Below are positions 23,740 through 34,619 of a DNA stretch of 64,000 nucleotides, one piece after another. This stretch comes from Hyphodiscus hymeniophilus (lineage: Eukaryota > Ascomycota > Leotiomycetes > Helotiales > Hyphodiscaceae), in contig VNKQ01000015.1 in assembly GCA_016508695.1 (NCBI GenBank), forward strand, positions 1,302,001 through 1,366,000, read 5' to 3'. The notes under the pieces are model-generated. The model searched no databases, was not told the origin of the DNA, and saw only the letters and a list, made by a program, of their open reading frames with translations. The position numbers and the translations under genes are program-made. Each line of letters begins with the position of its first letter. Within the stretch, counting starts at the first letter, position 1.

Positions 23740-25081
23740 TTACCCCATGCCCACATACTTGAACCAATTCGGCCTGCAATCCTCTTTATGCAACCATGCC
23801 TCGCCATCGGTGAATCGCCCTGTCTGGCATCCTTTGCATTTCGGTGAGTTGGGACAGTTAAAGTATGGAATATGTTGGTAACCAATGTCCCGGAACCTGG
23901 TTGTCATCATGTTAGCCGTGTATTCGATAGGGGAAAAAGCGAACTTACCAATGAAGCTTACTCGAATCCTCGAACAATCCTAACGCAATACTGTGAACCG
24001 GAGCATCGCCCCATCTTTCGTAGAAAAATCCTCCTGCACGATCTAAGTGATTGAAATAATCTTCATACGCTTGGCTGCGCCAGAAACTCAGATCCGCGAT
24101 CTCAAAATTGCTCCAGAAATGGCAAGTCGAGTATCCGTTCGCCTTGATGTTATGTTCTGGCCTTCGCTCACTGTCCGCCAGCCATAACATGGCGTTATTT
24201 TCGTGTAAGTATTCAGGATGCTGTGCAATGAATTTCGTCGTCTCGGGCCATAATGTAGGGATCGATTCTGGCGCGTCGTATAGATTGATCGTGAAGCCGT
24301 AGGTCTTGTTATGGTCCGCCATGTATCGGAAGACATCGTAGTCTACGTCGCAGAAGAAATGAACTTTGGGCTCCACTCGCCAGTAGAACTGTGTGTTCGC
24401 CAGCGCGGGATGTTTGTAGAATAGGCCGCTATTCCAGCGGCACATTTGGTGATAGGATTTCATGGCTCCATATTGAATGTCATTCTCTTGGAGGATCTTG
24501 GCAGATTCTTCGAAAAGCTCGTTGTCGATCCAAGAAGGGATATCCCAGTGCTCCTTCGGTATTAATTCTGAAGTCTAACGTCAGTTGTGCGACTCCAAAA
24601 GGGGCAGAATCGCCTCACCATATTTACACTCTGCTTTGGTTTCTGCTTGTGTCCGCCTCTTGAATTCCTCGTCAAAAGGAACATCATTAAAGAATGTCCA
24701 TGGATAGTTGAATTTCGAATTCCAGGTTCGTTCGAGATCTCGCATGGCTTGTACCATTCCCTCAACTTCGTTGTTTCGGACCAGAGACAGGAGAGTAGCA
24801 TTTATTCGACCTGTGCCTTCTGCCCCAAGTCCATATCCATCTGTCGCTCTCCATAGAACTCCTTCAGGCTCTCCGGTAGCTAGGGGCTATGTAAGTATAC
24901 CTGATGATAGATGGTAAGGGGCTGCGCGCATACGATCCAGGTTGGGATCTCTGTCCATGTTCTTTAACGTGTCTCCAGGACCCTTGGGATACTTCGTCGG
25001 GCCGAATACCTGATATATGAAAAATATCCATAGTCCAATCGCCACCAGCCCAAGCACTCGAATTGGTTTTGCTATCGCCAT
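23740..25081 (-). CDS. GT15 (KTR/KRE2-type) alpha-1,2-mannosyltransferase
   Basis: Four minus-strand exons (25081-24934, 24879-24619, 24567-23949, 23896-23740), 394 residues. A type II Golgi layout is evident: a short basic N-terminus, an anchor GLVAIGLWIFFIYQVF, a short stem, then the GT15 domain starting GEPEGVLWRATDG. Diagnostic blocks are NATLLSLVRN, PWTFFNDVPF, MCRWNSGLFY, KVHFFCDVDYDVF and GGFFYERWGDAPVHS, where the Glu is the proposed nucleophile. The end has the usual IGYQHIPYFNCP Cys-rich cap. The enzyme adds alpha-1,2-mannose from GDP-mannose to O- and N-glycans in the Golgi lumen. An in-frame ATG at 25123 would add 14 residues. The 25081 start matches family N-termini better. The gene diverges from the gamma-tubulin complex gene with 201 bp between start codons. 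Confidence 0.93.
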
Positions 25082-25282
25082 ATTGGTTGTCGAGTGCAAG
25101 TGTTCAACAGAAAAGTTGGACATGTCGGTTATCCCCTTTAATTTCTGCTTCGAACGTCACCCCGGCTTTTGCCACTTCTGTCCTTCTCGACCACCGTAAG
25201 AAAGCTCCAGGTTGCTCCCGCGGCCGTCGCGTCGAAGGACATCGACACGTAAACATTTTTGACATGCCAATCTTCGAATCTC
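25082..25282. promoter_or_regulatory. Short divergent promoter, KTR / GCP5-like
   Basis: Only 201 bp separate the two start codons of oppositely oriented genes, so both promoters must lie in this stretch or extend into the genes. No TATA box was evident. Confidence 0.6.
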
Positions 25283-28073
25283 ATGATGGCTCATGTTATG
25301 AAGCTAGGCGCATTGACAGAGGAGCTCGTAACCTTGCTCACGTCAACGACTGTTAAGGTGGAAACTCCCCGACGCTCCATTTCCCATCTACTGACCTGGA
25401 TTCCAGTCCGACCCCACCAAGTTCAGTATCTATCGAGAGAGTGCCCTCCGGAGTCTACGACACCACAATTACGCTCGAACGAACCAATTTGATGTCACCA
25501 GCCACCTTGATGGCTTGGAAGAGAAGTTCCGAGTCTACAATGAAGATCCATTGGCAGATGCGCTGAGAGAGCGTTTGGATACTTTGGAGAGAAAGAAGAT
25601 CAAATGGGGAGCAGAGGTACTACATCTACTCATCGAGTTGTCCGACAAACCTGTCTCGAACTCCAGCCTCGAGGCTCTCGACTTCCTTAGAGATTCAGAA
25701 CCGAATACTGGACCACCTTTGCAGTGGACGGATTTAGCCGCTGATGATCCTCTGCTGAGAGACAAGATCTGGAACAACGTTGACTTTGGGGCAGAGAGCT
25801 CTGGGGGCGAAGATGGATTCGAAGATACTCGATCTGAATCGTCAGGGACAGACACCACCGCTCAGTCGAGTATAGAAGATGAGTTAAACCGAAGACTAGA
25901 AGAATACACACTGGATACTGTGGATAAGGAGGGACTGGAGATGTTACGGCAGGCACAATTCTGGAAGCAGATACCCAATGTTGGTGGCATTAAACTGGAA
26001 ACTGTCAAGAAGCCTATCACGGAACTTCAGGCTATTCGAGAAGTTGCCTTCATGCTCTTAGGATTACCGACTGCCTTGTTCGAGATTGATAAAGATAAGG
26101 TCTTACCAAGCAAGGGCTATGCACTGAAGCATGCGTCTTCAGATACTTTCCACAAGTTATTGCAGGTTTTCGCCGATAATGGTTCATCAGTTGCTGTGCT
26201 TCGGTACTGGGTCAATCGTTCACAGTCAATACCTCTTATGCAAACCTTCCAGAATTCTATATCTGAACGCTTAAGTGCACTGGATGTCCTTCTATCCATC
26301 ATTCAGCAGCGGCTCGTAGCTATCGAAGATGATGTTGTAGTTAGTCTTCTCAGAGTTCAGGGAGAACTTGAATTCGCTACACGCGCTCTTTTCCGACTGT
26401 CAAAGATAATAGAACAACTAGAACAAGAGCGATACCCCCATGCATTTCGCTACTTGGAGCTGTTGTATGATGAAGCATGCACCTCCCAAATGGCTGGAGA
26501 CGACCCAATGTATGCTTTCATGGGCGAGATTTTCTTTGATTGTTTTCAAGTATATCTCCGACCTCTGAGAACCTGGATGGAAGACGGAGAGTTGAGCGCT
26601 GGGGACAATGTGTTCTTTGTCTCTGAAACTTCAGCCGACATTGGGCCGCCGTCGATTTGGCAATCTCGATACAAGATACGCCAGACTCAAGCCGGTGTTC
26701 TCCATGCCCCGAGATTCTTGAGGGCAGCAGCCAATAAAATTTTCACCACTGGCAAAAGTGTTGTTGTTCTGAAGCACCTGAGGAAAATAACTTCTTTACA
26801 GTCTCCGAATACGCAGGAGCCTATTCTGGACTTCGTAACAGTATGCGATCCGTCACGGTTGCAACTCGCTTCTTTTCCTGAGCTCTTCGATGTTGCGTTC
26901 GATGCCTGGGTACAAAGCAAACACCACCTTGTCTCATCCAGGCTTCGGGCCACTTTATTCGACTCTTGTGGCCTACACAATTCACTCGACGCAGTCTCAA
27001 GTATATATTTCATGTCCAATGGTATAACCGCCGCGACTTTCACCAACTCCATTTTCGACAAGCTTGACATTTTAGACGTGTCATGGAACGACCGCTTCAC
27101 ACTGACCGAGCTCGCTCGAACCACGTTTGGTTCACTGTCCTCGGTGTCGCCTGACCGCTTCCGGATACATCTTTTAAATCTTCCTCGAAGAATAAAGGAC
27201 GTTGCAAAATGCAGAAGATCTGTCAAAACCTTGGCTGCTGTTGAAATGAAGTACAATCTTTCGTGGCCAATCCAGATCATCCTCACACCGACCACGATGT
27301 CATCCTACCAACGAGTTTTTACTTTCCTACTCCAGATCCGGCGAAGTTCACACGTACTGTCCCGTCAACGATTGATCGACGATGTCCTCACATATACCAA
27401 TAGCTCGGACGAGCGTGCTCTCTATTATTTTATGCGCCATCGATTCATCTGGTTCACACAAACTCTATACTACTACCTCACATCCCTGGTCATAGAGCCT
27501 GATTCCCTCAAAATGCAGGAGCAATTGAGATGTTCGGAAGACGTCGATGCCATGATTGAAGCCCATGCCACTTTTGTCAAATCCATTATTGACAAGGCCT
27601 TGCTTGGCATCAAGCTTGAATTGATCCACAAAACAATCGTGAAGATCCTTGATATGTCCATCAAACTGGAAGATGCTCAGGCAGCTAATGAGGCAACAAA
27701 CAAGGAATCGACAGAGCAACAGCAAGGGATGATGGATCTCTCCATGGTATCTCTGGGGCTTCATACACCAAAAAAGCGGGCACCTGAGAAACCACACAAA
27801 GTTGAGGCTGATAGCACTGATGACGAGGACGAGGAGAAGGAAGTTGATGTTGATCTCAGTATTCTATCCTCAACTTATGAAAATGAAGGGAACGAATCGT
27901 ACGTAGAGAAGCTGAGAATGATGAAAGCCGATTTTGATCGGTTGGGTCGCTTTGTGGCGAGCGGTTTAAGGGGTGTTGCGCGAGCTGGTGGTGGAGATGC
28001 AACCCGGAGTTGGGATGTGCTTGGAGAAATGCTGGAGTTTGGCTTTGAGAGTGGGAGTTTGGGCTACCGTTAA
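25283..28073 (+). CDS. Gamma-tubulin complex component, GCP5-like (Spc97/Spc98 family)
   Basis: Exon 1 is 25283-25351 and exon 2 is 25407-28073, giving 911 residues. Exon 1 encodes MMAHVMKLGALTEELVTLLT and joins in frame to SDPTKFSIYRESALRSLRHH at a GTTAAG donor. The next blocks, NYARTNQFDVTSHLDGLEEKF and the acidic insert around residues 130-160, are features I associate with the fungal GCP5 N-terminus. The middle has the GCP N-terminal domain (LLIELSDKP, VAFMLLGLPTALFEID). The C-terminal part has the GCP grip domain with PIQIILTPTTMSSYQRVFTFLLQIRRS. The C-terminus has an acidic linker (DSTDDEDEEKEVDVD). The protein acts at spindle pole bodies and cytoplasmic microtubule-organising centres. 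An additional ATG at 25286 is an equally possible start. Confidence 0.88.
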
Positions 28074-29042
28074 GGGCCCTTTGCTACGTGCACCTATGAA
28101 ATGATACCCAAGATGCTCTGTGCATAATGTTTTTCGCTTTCATTGACGAAAACCAAGCAAATACTCCAAGGATATTTTCATCTTACTGATGGCCTGTAAC
28201 AGCCATCTTGAAAAGTGCTGTTTTGATATCGAGGAACTCAGATAGAGTGCAGCAGAAGAAGCAATCTACTCCTCTCTGAAGGCTCAAGCTGAACTTTGAT
28301 CAGGTTAAGCTTGTGACACTCAGTCATCCAGGGTGTCAACACTACGAAGCAAAGCAGTGCTCAACTCGTGGAGTCAAGAACAGTCTCTGTATTGACATCT
28401 TAAGCCCATTGAAAAGTTACTTCTGCTTGTGGTCTAGATAGAGCTCGACATCTGTCCCAGGATATTGAAATGAACAAGCAACGTCGTCAAATACGACCAA
28501 CCTAAGCGAACTCCTGATTGTACCCACGAAGCTGCAGTGACTTCACTGCTGTGCTTGTGCTGCCTCGGGTATGCTGTGTAAATGCGGGGCTTCCCCGGCT
28601 TTGGTATCCACGCTGCCTTCATTTCAGAATATATCTTCATAATTTCCCCATTAGAAACAACGAAGCTCTGCGCCAAACATGCTGAATGTGCGCAATGCGA
28701 GTTGCCTATTGTGTCATGGTGGCTGGATGAACCCCGTACGGAGTAGGTTGTAGGTAAGTAATCATCATCGGTTTTCCTTGAGGATTACGCCGATTGGCCC
28801 AATCAAGCTGGTTGTGGTTGGTAAGTAAGATCGTTATCAGTGGGAAGACATAACTGGTAGGTAGAGACCCTCGTAATCTAGTAATCCCATCTACTTCTGG
28901 CACTCGCTTTGACTTTCAGTCTTGATTTCTCTCTTTATTTCTCTGCCGTCGATTCATACTTGTACTGCTATACTATTTTCTCATCTCCATCATCCTCTGA
29001 AGTCTTCACCACGCCTTCTGGTACCTGGCATCTCTCGCGATA
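28074..29042. other. Intergenic, no gene recognised
   Basis: Separates two same-strand genes. The last 150 bp are CT-rich and promoter-like. No other feature seen. Confidence 0.5.
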
Positions 29043-30994
29043 ATGGCAGACTTTGAATACGTTTCGCATTCCACGGCGGCTCAGCCATCAACAAAAAAAC
29101 CTGCAGCAAAAGACTTCAGTTATCACTACTCTCGTGTGACTGCTGCCAGGAGTGGAAGTAGTGTCAAGAAATTCTACAAGTATTTCGGAATCCCAGGCAT
29201 TGGAAATTTGGCCGGTGGTAAGTCCCCATGTCATCTTTCTGCATCTTCCAACGTCAATATCAAGCTGATTGCTCTTTACAGGCCTCCCCAATGCTAGTTT
29301 GTTTCCGTACGACACCCTCGAGGCACAAATCGCACAGCCAGAGCGCTTTAAGCCTACTCAAAACGATCCTCCCAACGACCTCTCCACTTCTCTTGCCTCA
29401 ACATCGATCAAAAGGCCAGACACAAGCGCCTCCGCCCATTTGACCGTCCCGCATTCCTCCAGTATCGATAACCCACTTCAAAAGATCGATTTAACTACTG
29501 CTTTGCAATATGGAACCGCGCAAGGTTATCCTCCACTCTACAGCTTCCTTCGCACATTCGCCCGCGAGCACCTGCACCCGAACATTCCATATGAAGGCGG
29601 TGCGGAGGTCATCCTTACATGTGGAAATACAGATGGATTCGGAAAGACACTTGAGGCTCTAAGCAACGTCTGGAGCGAGGAGCGTGATTGGGTCCGGGAA
29701 AGAGAGGGCATACTGGTTGAGGAGTTTGCTTATATGAATGCGGTGCAGGCTGCTAGACCGAGAGGCCTGCAGGTTACACCCGTGAAGATCGATTTCGAGG
29801 GTATGCTCCCGACTGGCCCTGGCGGATTGGAGGATGTATTGGAGAATTGGGATGAGAGTAAGGGAAAGAGACCACATTTGATGTATACCGTTACGTGAGT
29901 ACTCGCGATTTCCCCAGTAATCTGAACTTATTGACATCCACCCCAGCATTGGTCAAAATCCAACGAGCGGCACACTTTCTCCTCAACGTCGCAAAGATAT
30001 CTACGCTCTCTGCTGCAAATACGATGTTATGATAATCGAAGACGATCCATACTGGTACCTGCAATTTCCCTCTGCAGTAGGCCGCGAATCTGAAGCCCGT
30101 GGTACACCTCTCCCTGCGGCAGCTCCCATCCACAAATTTGAGAAATCGTCGGGGTTTCCATTCCTCGATTCTCTCGTACCGTCGTATCTAAACTTTGATT
30201 ACGAAGGCCGAGTCATCCGCCTGGATACATTTTCCAAGACCGTCGCTCCCGGCTGTCGTTTGGGCTGGATCACAGCACAGCCAGCTATCGTTGAGCGTCT
30301 CCTCCGTATCACCGAGACATCAACCCAACAACCAAGCGGTTTCGTGCAATCCATGATCGCAGAACTAGTCATGGGACCTCAACCTGCTGCTGCTGAGTTT
30401 GCCAAGAAAAGCAGAGCTGAGCAGGCCTCTTTCACTGGCTGGAAGGCTGACGGCTGGGTGCGCTGGCTGGAGGGTCTTCGCGGTACATACGAGCGACGCA
30501 TGAACAGAATGTGCACCTATCTCGAAGAAGGCCGCTATCTGCTTAAACAGCAGACGCCGATAAAGCAAGCCGAGAGTGACTGGGCTGTTATCTCAAAGAC
30601 TAAGATGTATTCTTTTGATTGGCCCCGTGGAGGAATGTTCGTCTGGGTTAAGATCCACTTCGAAAACCATCCTCTCGCGGGCAAGGTTTCGGGCGCAGAA
30701 CTGTCGCAGAGTATGTGGACTTTACTGGCTCAGAAGCCACACCTGGTCCTTACTGCGCCAGGAGCAATGTTCAGCCCTACCCCCGAAATTCTTGAAAAGG
30801 AGGGCTTCAAGTACTTGCGTCTTTGTTTTGCTGCCGAATCAGAGGAGAAGGTCGATGAGTGTTCTAAAAGGTTTGCTACTGGCGTCAAAGCTTTCTGGGA
30901 AATCAAAGACAAGAAGGACTTGCCGGTCGTTGATGAAGATAGTATCGGCACCGAGGGGGAGTTGCTTGATATGGGAATCAACTGGGCTTGTTAA
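29043..30994 (+). CDS. ARO8: Aromatic amino acid aminotransferase (ARO8-like, PLP fold type I)
   Basis: Three exons (29043-29217, 29282-29894, 29947-30994), 611 residues. Family blocks are in order: YFGIPGIGNLAGGLPNASLFPYDTLEAQ, LQYGTAQGYPPLYSFLRTFA, ILTCGNTDGFGKTLEAL, IEDDPYWYLQFPS (the Asp contacts the PLP pyridine nitrogen) and RLDTFSKTVAPGCRLGW, where the Lys forms the internal aldimine. The C-terminal RLCFAAESEEKVDE is the usual end of the small domain. The enzyme moves amino groups between aromatic amino acids or 2-aminoadipate and 2-oxo acids. At 611 residues it is longer than yeast Aro8, mainly through an insert before PAAAPIHKFEKSSG, common in filamentous fungi. Introns are canonical. 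Substrate choice among Phe, Tyr, kynurenine and aminoadipate cannot be settled from sequence. Confidence 0.92.
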
Positions 30995-31440
30995 GGATAT
31001 GATGATAGATCGGATATTTGGATAGAGTTTTGGAAACCTTGTTTGGTGGGATATTACGATATAAATCTTGATGAGTTGTTTACGCCCAGAAATGATATGT
31101 TACTTTCAAATTCTCTTTTTGTTTTGTTGGTCCTCGTTCGGCCTGAATATTCGCAACGCCAGGACCTTTTAGGTTCATGGACAGCGAATATTTTCCGGTC
31201 AAAAACCATGCGATTTATCAAAAAATAAATGGACATTCGAAGAACCCCCTCACACGTGACCATTGAGTCTGTGAACTTCCCCTGCAGAAGTGGCGTCCGA
31301 CCCCACATGAAGCTTCAAAGCCAGCCTTGCATCATTTCAAAACTTACATTCGCTCACAAGACAGGCAACAATCTACTCCAAATGTACTAAAACACTTTGA
31401 CATCACTCCGCGAACTTAACAACCACCTCAGTCCTCCAAG
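30995..31440. other. Intergenic between same-strand genes
   Basis: AT-rich 3' flank of the aminotransferase followed by the promoter of the reductase gene. Nothing else is supported. Confidence 0.5.
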
Positions 31441-33503
31441 ATGGAGAAGATTACCACTAAGATCAACGCCCTGCCAGAGGGCAGCAACTACTTTTCTCTT
31501 GAATTCTTTCCCCCAAAAACCACCATGGGCTCCTCCAACCTCCGCGCCCGTCTCGACCGCATGTCCCGCGCTCTACGGCCTCTCTTCGTAACGGTTACCT
31601 GGGGTGCCGGCGGTTCAACAGCGACGAAGTCCCTCGAATTAGCGGAACTGTGCCAACGAGAACTAGGCCTCACAACGTGTCTGCACTTGACATGCACGAA
31701 CATGTCCAAGGAGCTTGTAGACCGGGCGTTGGAAGATGCGAGGAGCCTGGGGATCAGGAACATATTAGCCTTGAGAGGCGATCCTCCTAGGGGCGAGGAA
31801 TACGGGCTGGATACAAATGGGGGAGGGGTGGAGTTTGAGTGGGCGATTGATCTGGTACAGTATATTAGAAAGACTTATGGGGATTACTTTTGCATCGGCG
31901 TGGCAGCGTTCCCAGAGGGACATGCTGACGAAGCGGATCCTGCTGGACAGTCCTTGGAACACGATCTGCCGTATCTAGTGGAGAAAGTACAGGCTGGGGC
32001 GGATTTCATCATGACACAACTCTTCTTCGATGTGGAAGCTTACGATGCTTTTGAGAAACGCTTGAGGACTCATGAGAGTGGAGCTTTCAAGACGCTGCCA
32101 ATTATACCCGGCATGATGCCTATTCAGAGCTACCAGATGATCAAGCGGACGACGAAGCTGAGCCATGCGAAGCTGCCGGGTGATATTGTGAGACGTTTGG
32201 ATAGTGTCAAGGGAGATGATGAGATGGTTAAGAAAGTTGGCGTTGATATACTTAGTGAGATCGTGGAGCATATTAAGGAGTCTTCTATTGCTGGCCCGCA
32301 GGGTGGGAGGAGAGGTTTTCATTTCTACACTCTGAACCTAGAGAAAGCTGTGGCATTCATTCTCGAACGAACGAACCTCATTCCGCCTCTACCTGCAGAG
32401 AGCGAAATCGCGATTCTGGATCCTGTTCCGAATGGTGTGGTGGGCAGCATTCACAAGAGGAGTGGACGCAGGTTGAGCTCTGTGGGAAGTGATCCTCATG
32501 ATAGGATAATCATTACTGCACCAAAGACGGAACGTCCAGATTTTGAAGCGACGGCGAAGGAGGCTGGTGTTCCTGCTGAGCCCATAAACTCGAGGGCTAA
32601 CACATTAGCCATCTCAGAAGGAGAAGGCGCTCTTGGTATTTTTTCCTTTTCATTCTGTGTATCTTCATCCCTATCTACGTGTTATTAATGATTTCTGCAA
32701 CAGGCCGCGAAGCAACCTGGGACGACTTCCCTAACGGTCGCTGGGGTGATGCTCGATCGCCAGCCTATGGCGAAATTGACGGCTATGGCGTGTCCTTGCA
32801 CATGTCTGTGACCCAAGCCATCAGACTCTGGGGCTACCCCACATCCGCATCCTCCATCACCGAGCTGTTCCTCAAACACATCAGAGGTGAGATCTCAGGA
32901 ATCCCTTGGTCGGAAGAGGGTCTCAACGAAGAAACAAATACGATCAAATCGCAGCTCATGAAGCTGAACCAGAAAGGCTGGTGGACCGTTGCCTCCCAAC
33001 CAGCAGTTAACGGTCTAAGATCTGATGACCAAGTCTTTGGCTGGGGACCCAGAAATGGTTTCGTATTCCAGAAGGCTTTTGTAGAGCTCTTTCTCCCATC
33101 CTCCGACTGGACTGCCCTCAAAGCAAAACTCATGTCCGAAGAGCACGCCAGCGAAGTAAGTTTCTACGCCTCAAATGCGAAGGGGGACTTCATCTCGAGC
33201 GATACAACACCGGATGGGAATGGAGCTGGGAGCACGAACGCCGTCACGTGGGGTGCTTTTCCGGGGAAGGAAATCATCACGCCGACTATCATTGAGGAGG
33301 TTAGTTTCAGGGCGTGGGCGGAGGAGGCTTTCGGGATTTGGAGGGAGTGGGCAAATGTCTATGCTGCGAAGGGTAGAGAGGAGGAAAGGGGAAAGGCGAG
33401 TAAGGAGTTGATAGAGAAGATAAGAGATGATGTATGGCTGGTGAATGTTATTCATCATGGGTATGTGGAGAAGGAGGGATTATGGGAGTTGTTGACTAGT
33501 TAG
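31441..33503 (+). CDS. Methylenetetrahydrofolate reductase (MTHFR)
   Basis: Two exons (31441-32635 and 32704-33503), 664 residues. The N-terminal FAD-binding TIM barrel covers residues 1 to about 310, with FSLEFFPPKT at the substrate Glu, VTWGAGGSTATKSLELA, HLTCTNM, NILALRGDPPRG, GADFIMTQLFFDVEAY and IIPGMMPIQSY. A linker follows, then the eukaryotic C-terminal regulatory domain starting TWDDFPNGRWGDARSPAYG. The enzyme reduces 5,10-methylene-THF to 5-methyl-THF for methionine synthesis in the cytosol. Fungi usually have two paralogues (yeast Met12 and Met13). I cannot decide which this is. The intron lies exactly at the linker between the two domains (GGTATT donor, CAACAG acceptor). Confidence 0.95.
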
Positions 33504-33784
33504 TGGAGAGGCTTTGACGCAATGTGTTGATTGCATAGCAATGGAGTTCTTTCTTGCATGAAACATTTCAAATCGTCCCTGCTTCATTACCCAAGTGTGG
33601 TTCAAATAGCACACTAATTCTCCCATCTTCTACTGCCTAATGAAGCAACGAAAAGACAAGGATTGAAGGAGCGATGCCGTGTTCGGTCTCACTCACACTA
33701 AGCCGGGGATATCTCGCACAACATAGTCGCAGTCGCGTAGCAATCTCACAAAACGACATGAGGAAACCACTTTTATTGTTCGTA
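33504..33784. other. Intergenic, 3' flank
   Basis: 3' flank of MTHFR. No feature is seen before the candidate small minus-strand gene. Confidence 0.5.
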
Positions 33785-34198
33785 TTATCTCATCTCAACT
33801 GCAGAACTTTGGATGCCCTGCGCCCTAGAACGGGAAAGCACCTTAAGCTTCTCAAGTGCCGACATATAGTACCCATCTTTCCATCCATCCATCCATTTTA
33901 TCAACCTCCATATGAAGCAAGCAGCCAGGCCTGTAAAGGCAAATGCAGCAATCATTCGATCCAGCGAGACCAGTCGCAAGATGTCTCCTCACCAGACGTC
34001 CTTCTCCAATCGGTGGTGGTCGCAAGGCGAGAAACGGGCGGAAGCTGCAGAGTTGAGTATGGCGATGAAGGCGAAGGCAGGATCGAAGTCGTGCGCGGAA
34101 AGTTTTTGAAGGAAAGAAAAAGGGAAGAGAATGAAAGCCACGATGTAAAGCTCAACCCGGAAAGCAGCAAGCGATGTAACGCGAAGCAAAGCCCACAT
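33785..34198 (-). pseudogene. Possible two-helix small membrane protein interrupted by an in-frame TGA
   Basis: From ATG at 34198 the minus strand encodes 69 residues with a hydrophobic segment (RVELYIVAFILFPFSFL) and SARFSPCDHHRLEKDVW, then TGA at 33991-33989. The same frame continues for 67 more residues with a second hydrophobic segment (IAAFAFTGLAACFIWRLIKWM) and a short helix (YYMSALEKLKVL) before a stop at 33785. The two halves look like one protein of about 137 codons. A donor-like GTGAGG overlaps the TGA, but joining it to the nearest acceptor (TTTACAG) shifts the frame to a short tail. It is therefore a readthrough gene, a pseudogene, a misread base, or two unrelated frames. Confidence 0.35.
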
Positions 34199-34619
34199 AT
34201 TCGATCCCGGACTCGTGGAGAAGGGGAGACTTTTAGGACGTTGCGCGCGCTGCGAGCCATGCGTGAGATGAGCTGTGCCGGTGTCGTGTTGGTTGGAGAA
34301 CGAAGTGAGGACGAGGCGATTGCGTGGCGGGTATACATGTATGTATGTGTCGCAGGAAAGGGAAATCTCGCGTTGAGCTAGAGAAAGCCAGGAAAAGCGT
34401 CGTCTGGTAGTGAGTGTGTGAAGAGCGGCTGGAAAATCCGGGTGTATGTCGCGCTTGAGAGGTTTCGTGTGGAGGTGTGTGTTGTACAATCGTGAATGAA
34501 ATAAAGAACTCGTAGGCGGAGAAAGACAAGGGCATTGAGATGTGTCGAGGCTAGATCCAGTTCGATCCGGAGAGTTCCAGTTCTTTGCCTCGACTCAAGT
34601 TCGTAAGCCGCGAAGAGAT
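34199..34619. other. Intergenic, no gene recognised
   Basis: Lies between the candidate small gene and the 3' end of the exon-array gene. CA/GT-rich, with no supported feature. Confidence 0.45.

Noticed and set aside
33674..34381. 235-codon plus-strand frame starting with ATG
   Set aside because: It lies opposite the candidate two-helix membrane protein, shows no domain and has an odd Arg/Ser/Cys-rich composition; it looks like a shadow frame.
34561..34590. GTTCGATCC string resembling a tRNA B box
   Set aside because: No A box or foldable acceptor and anticodon stems around it.
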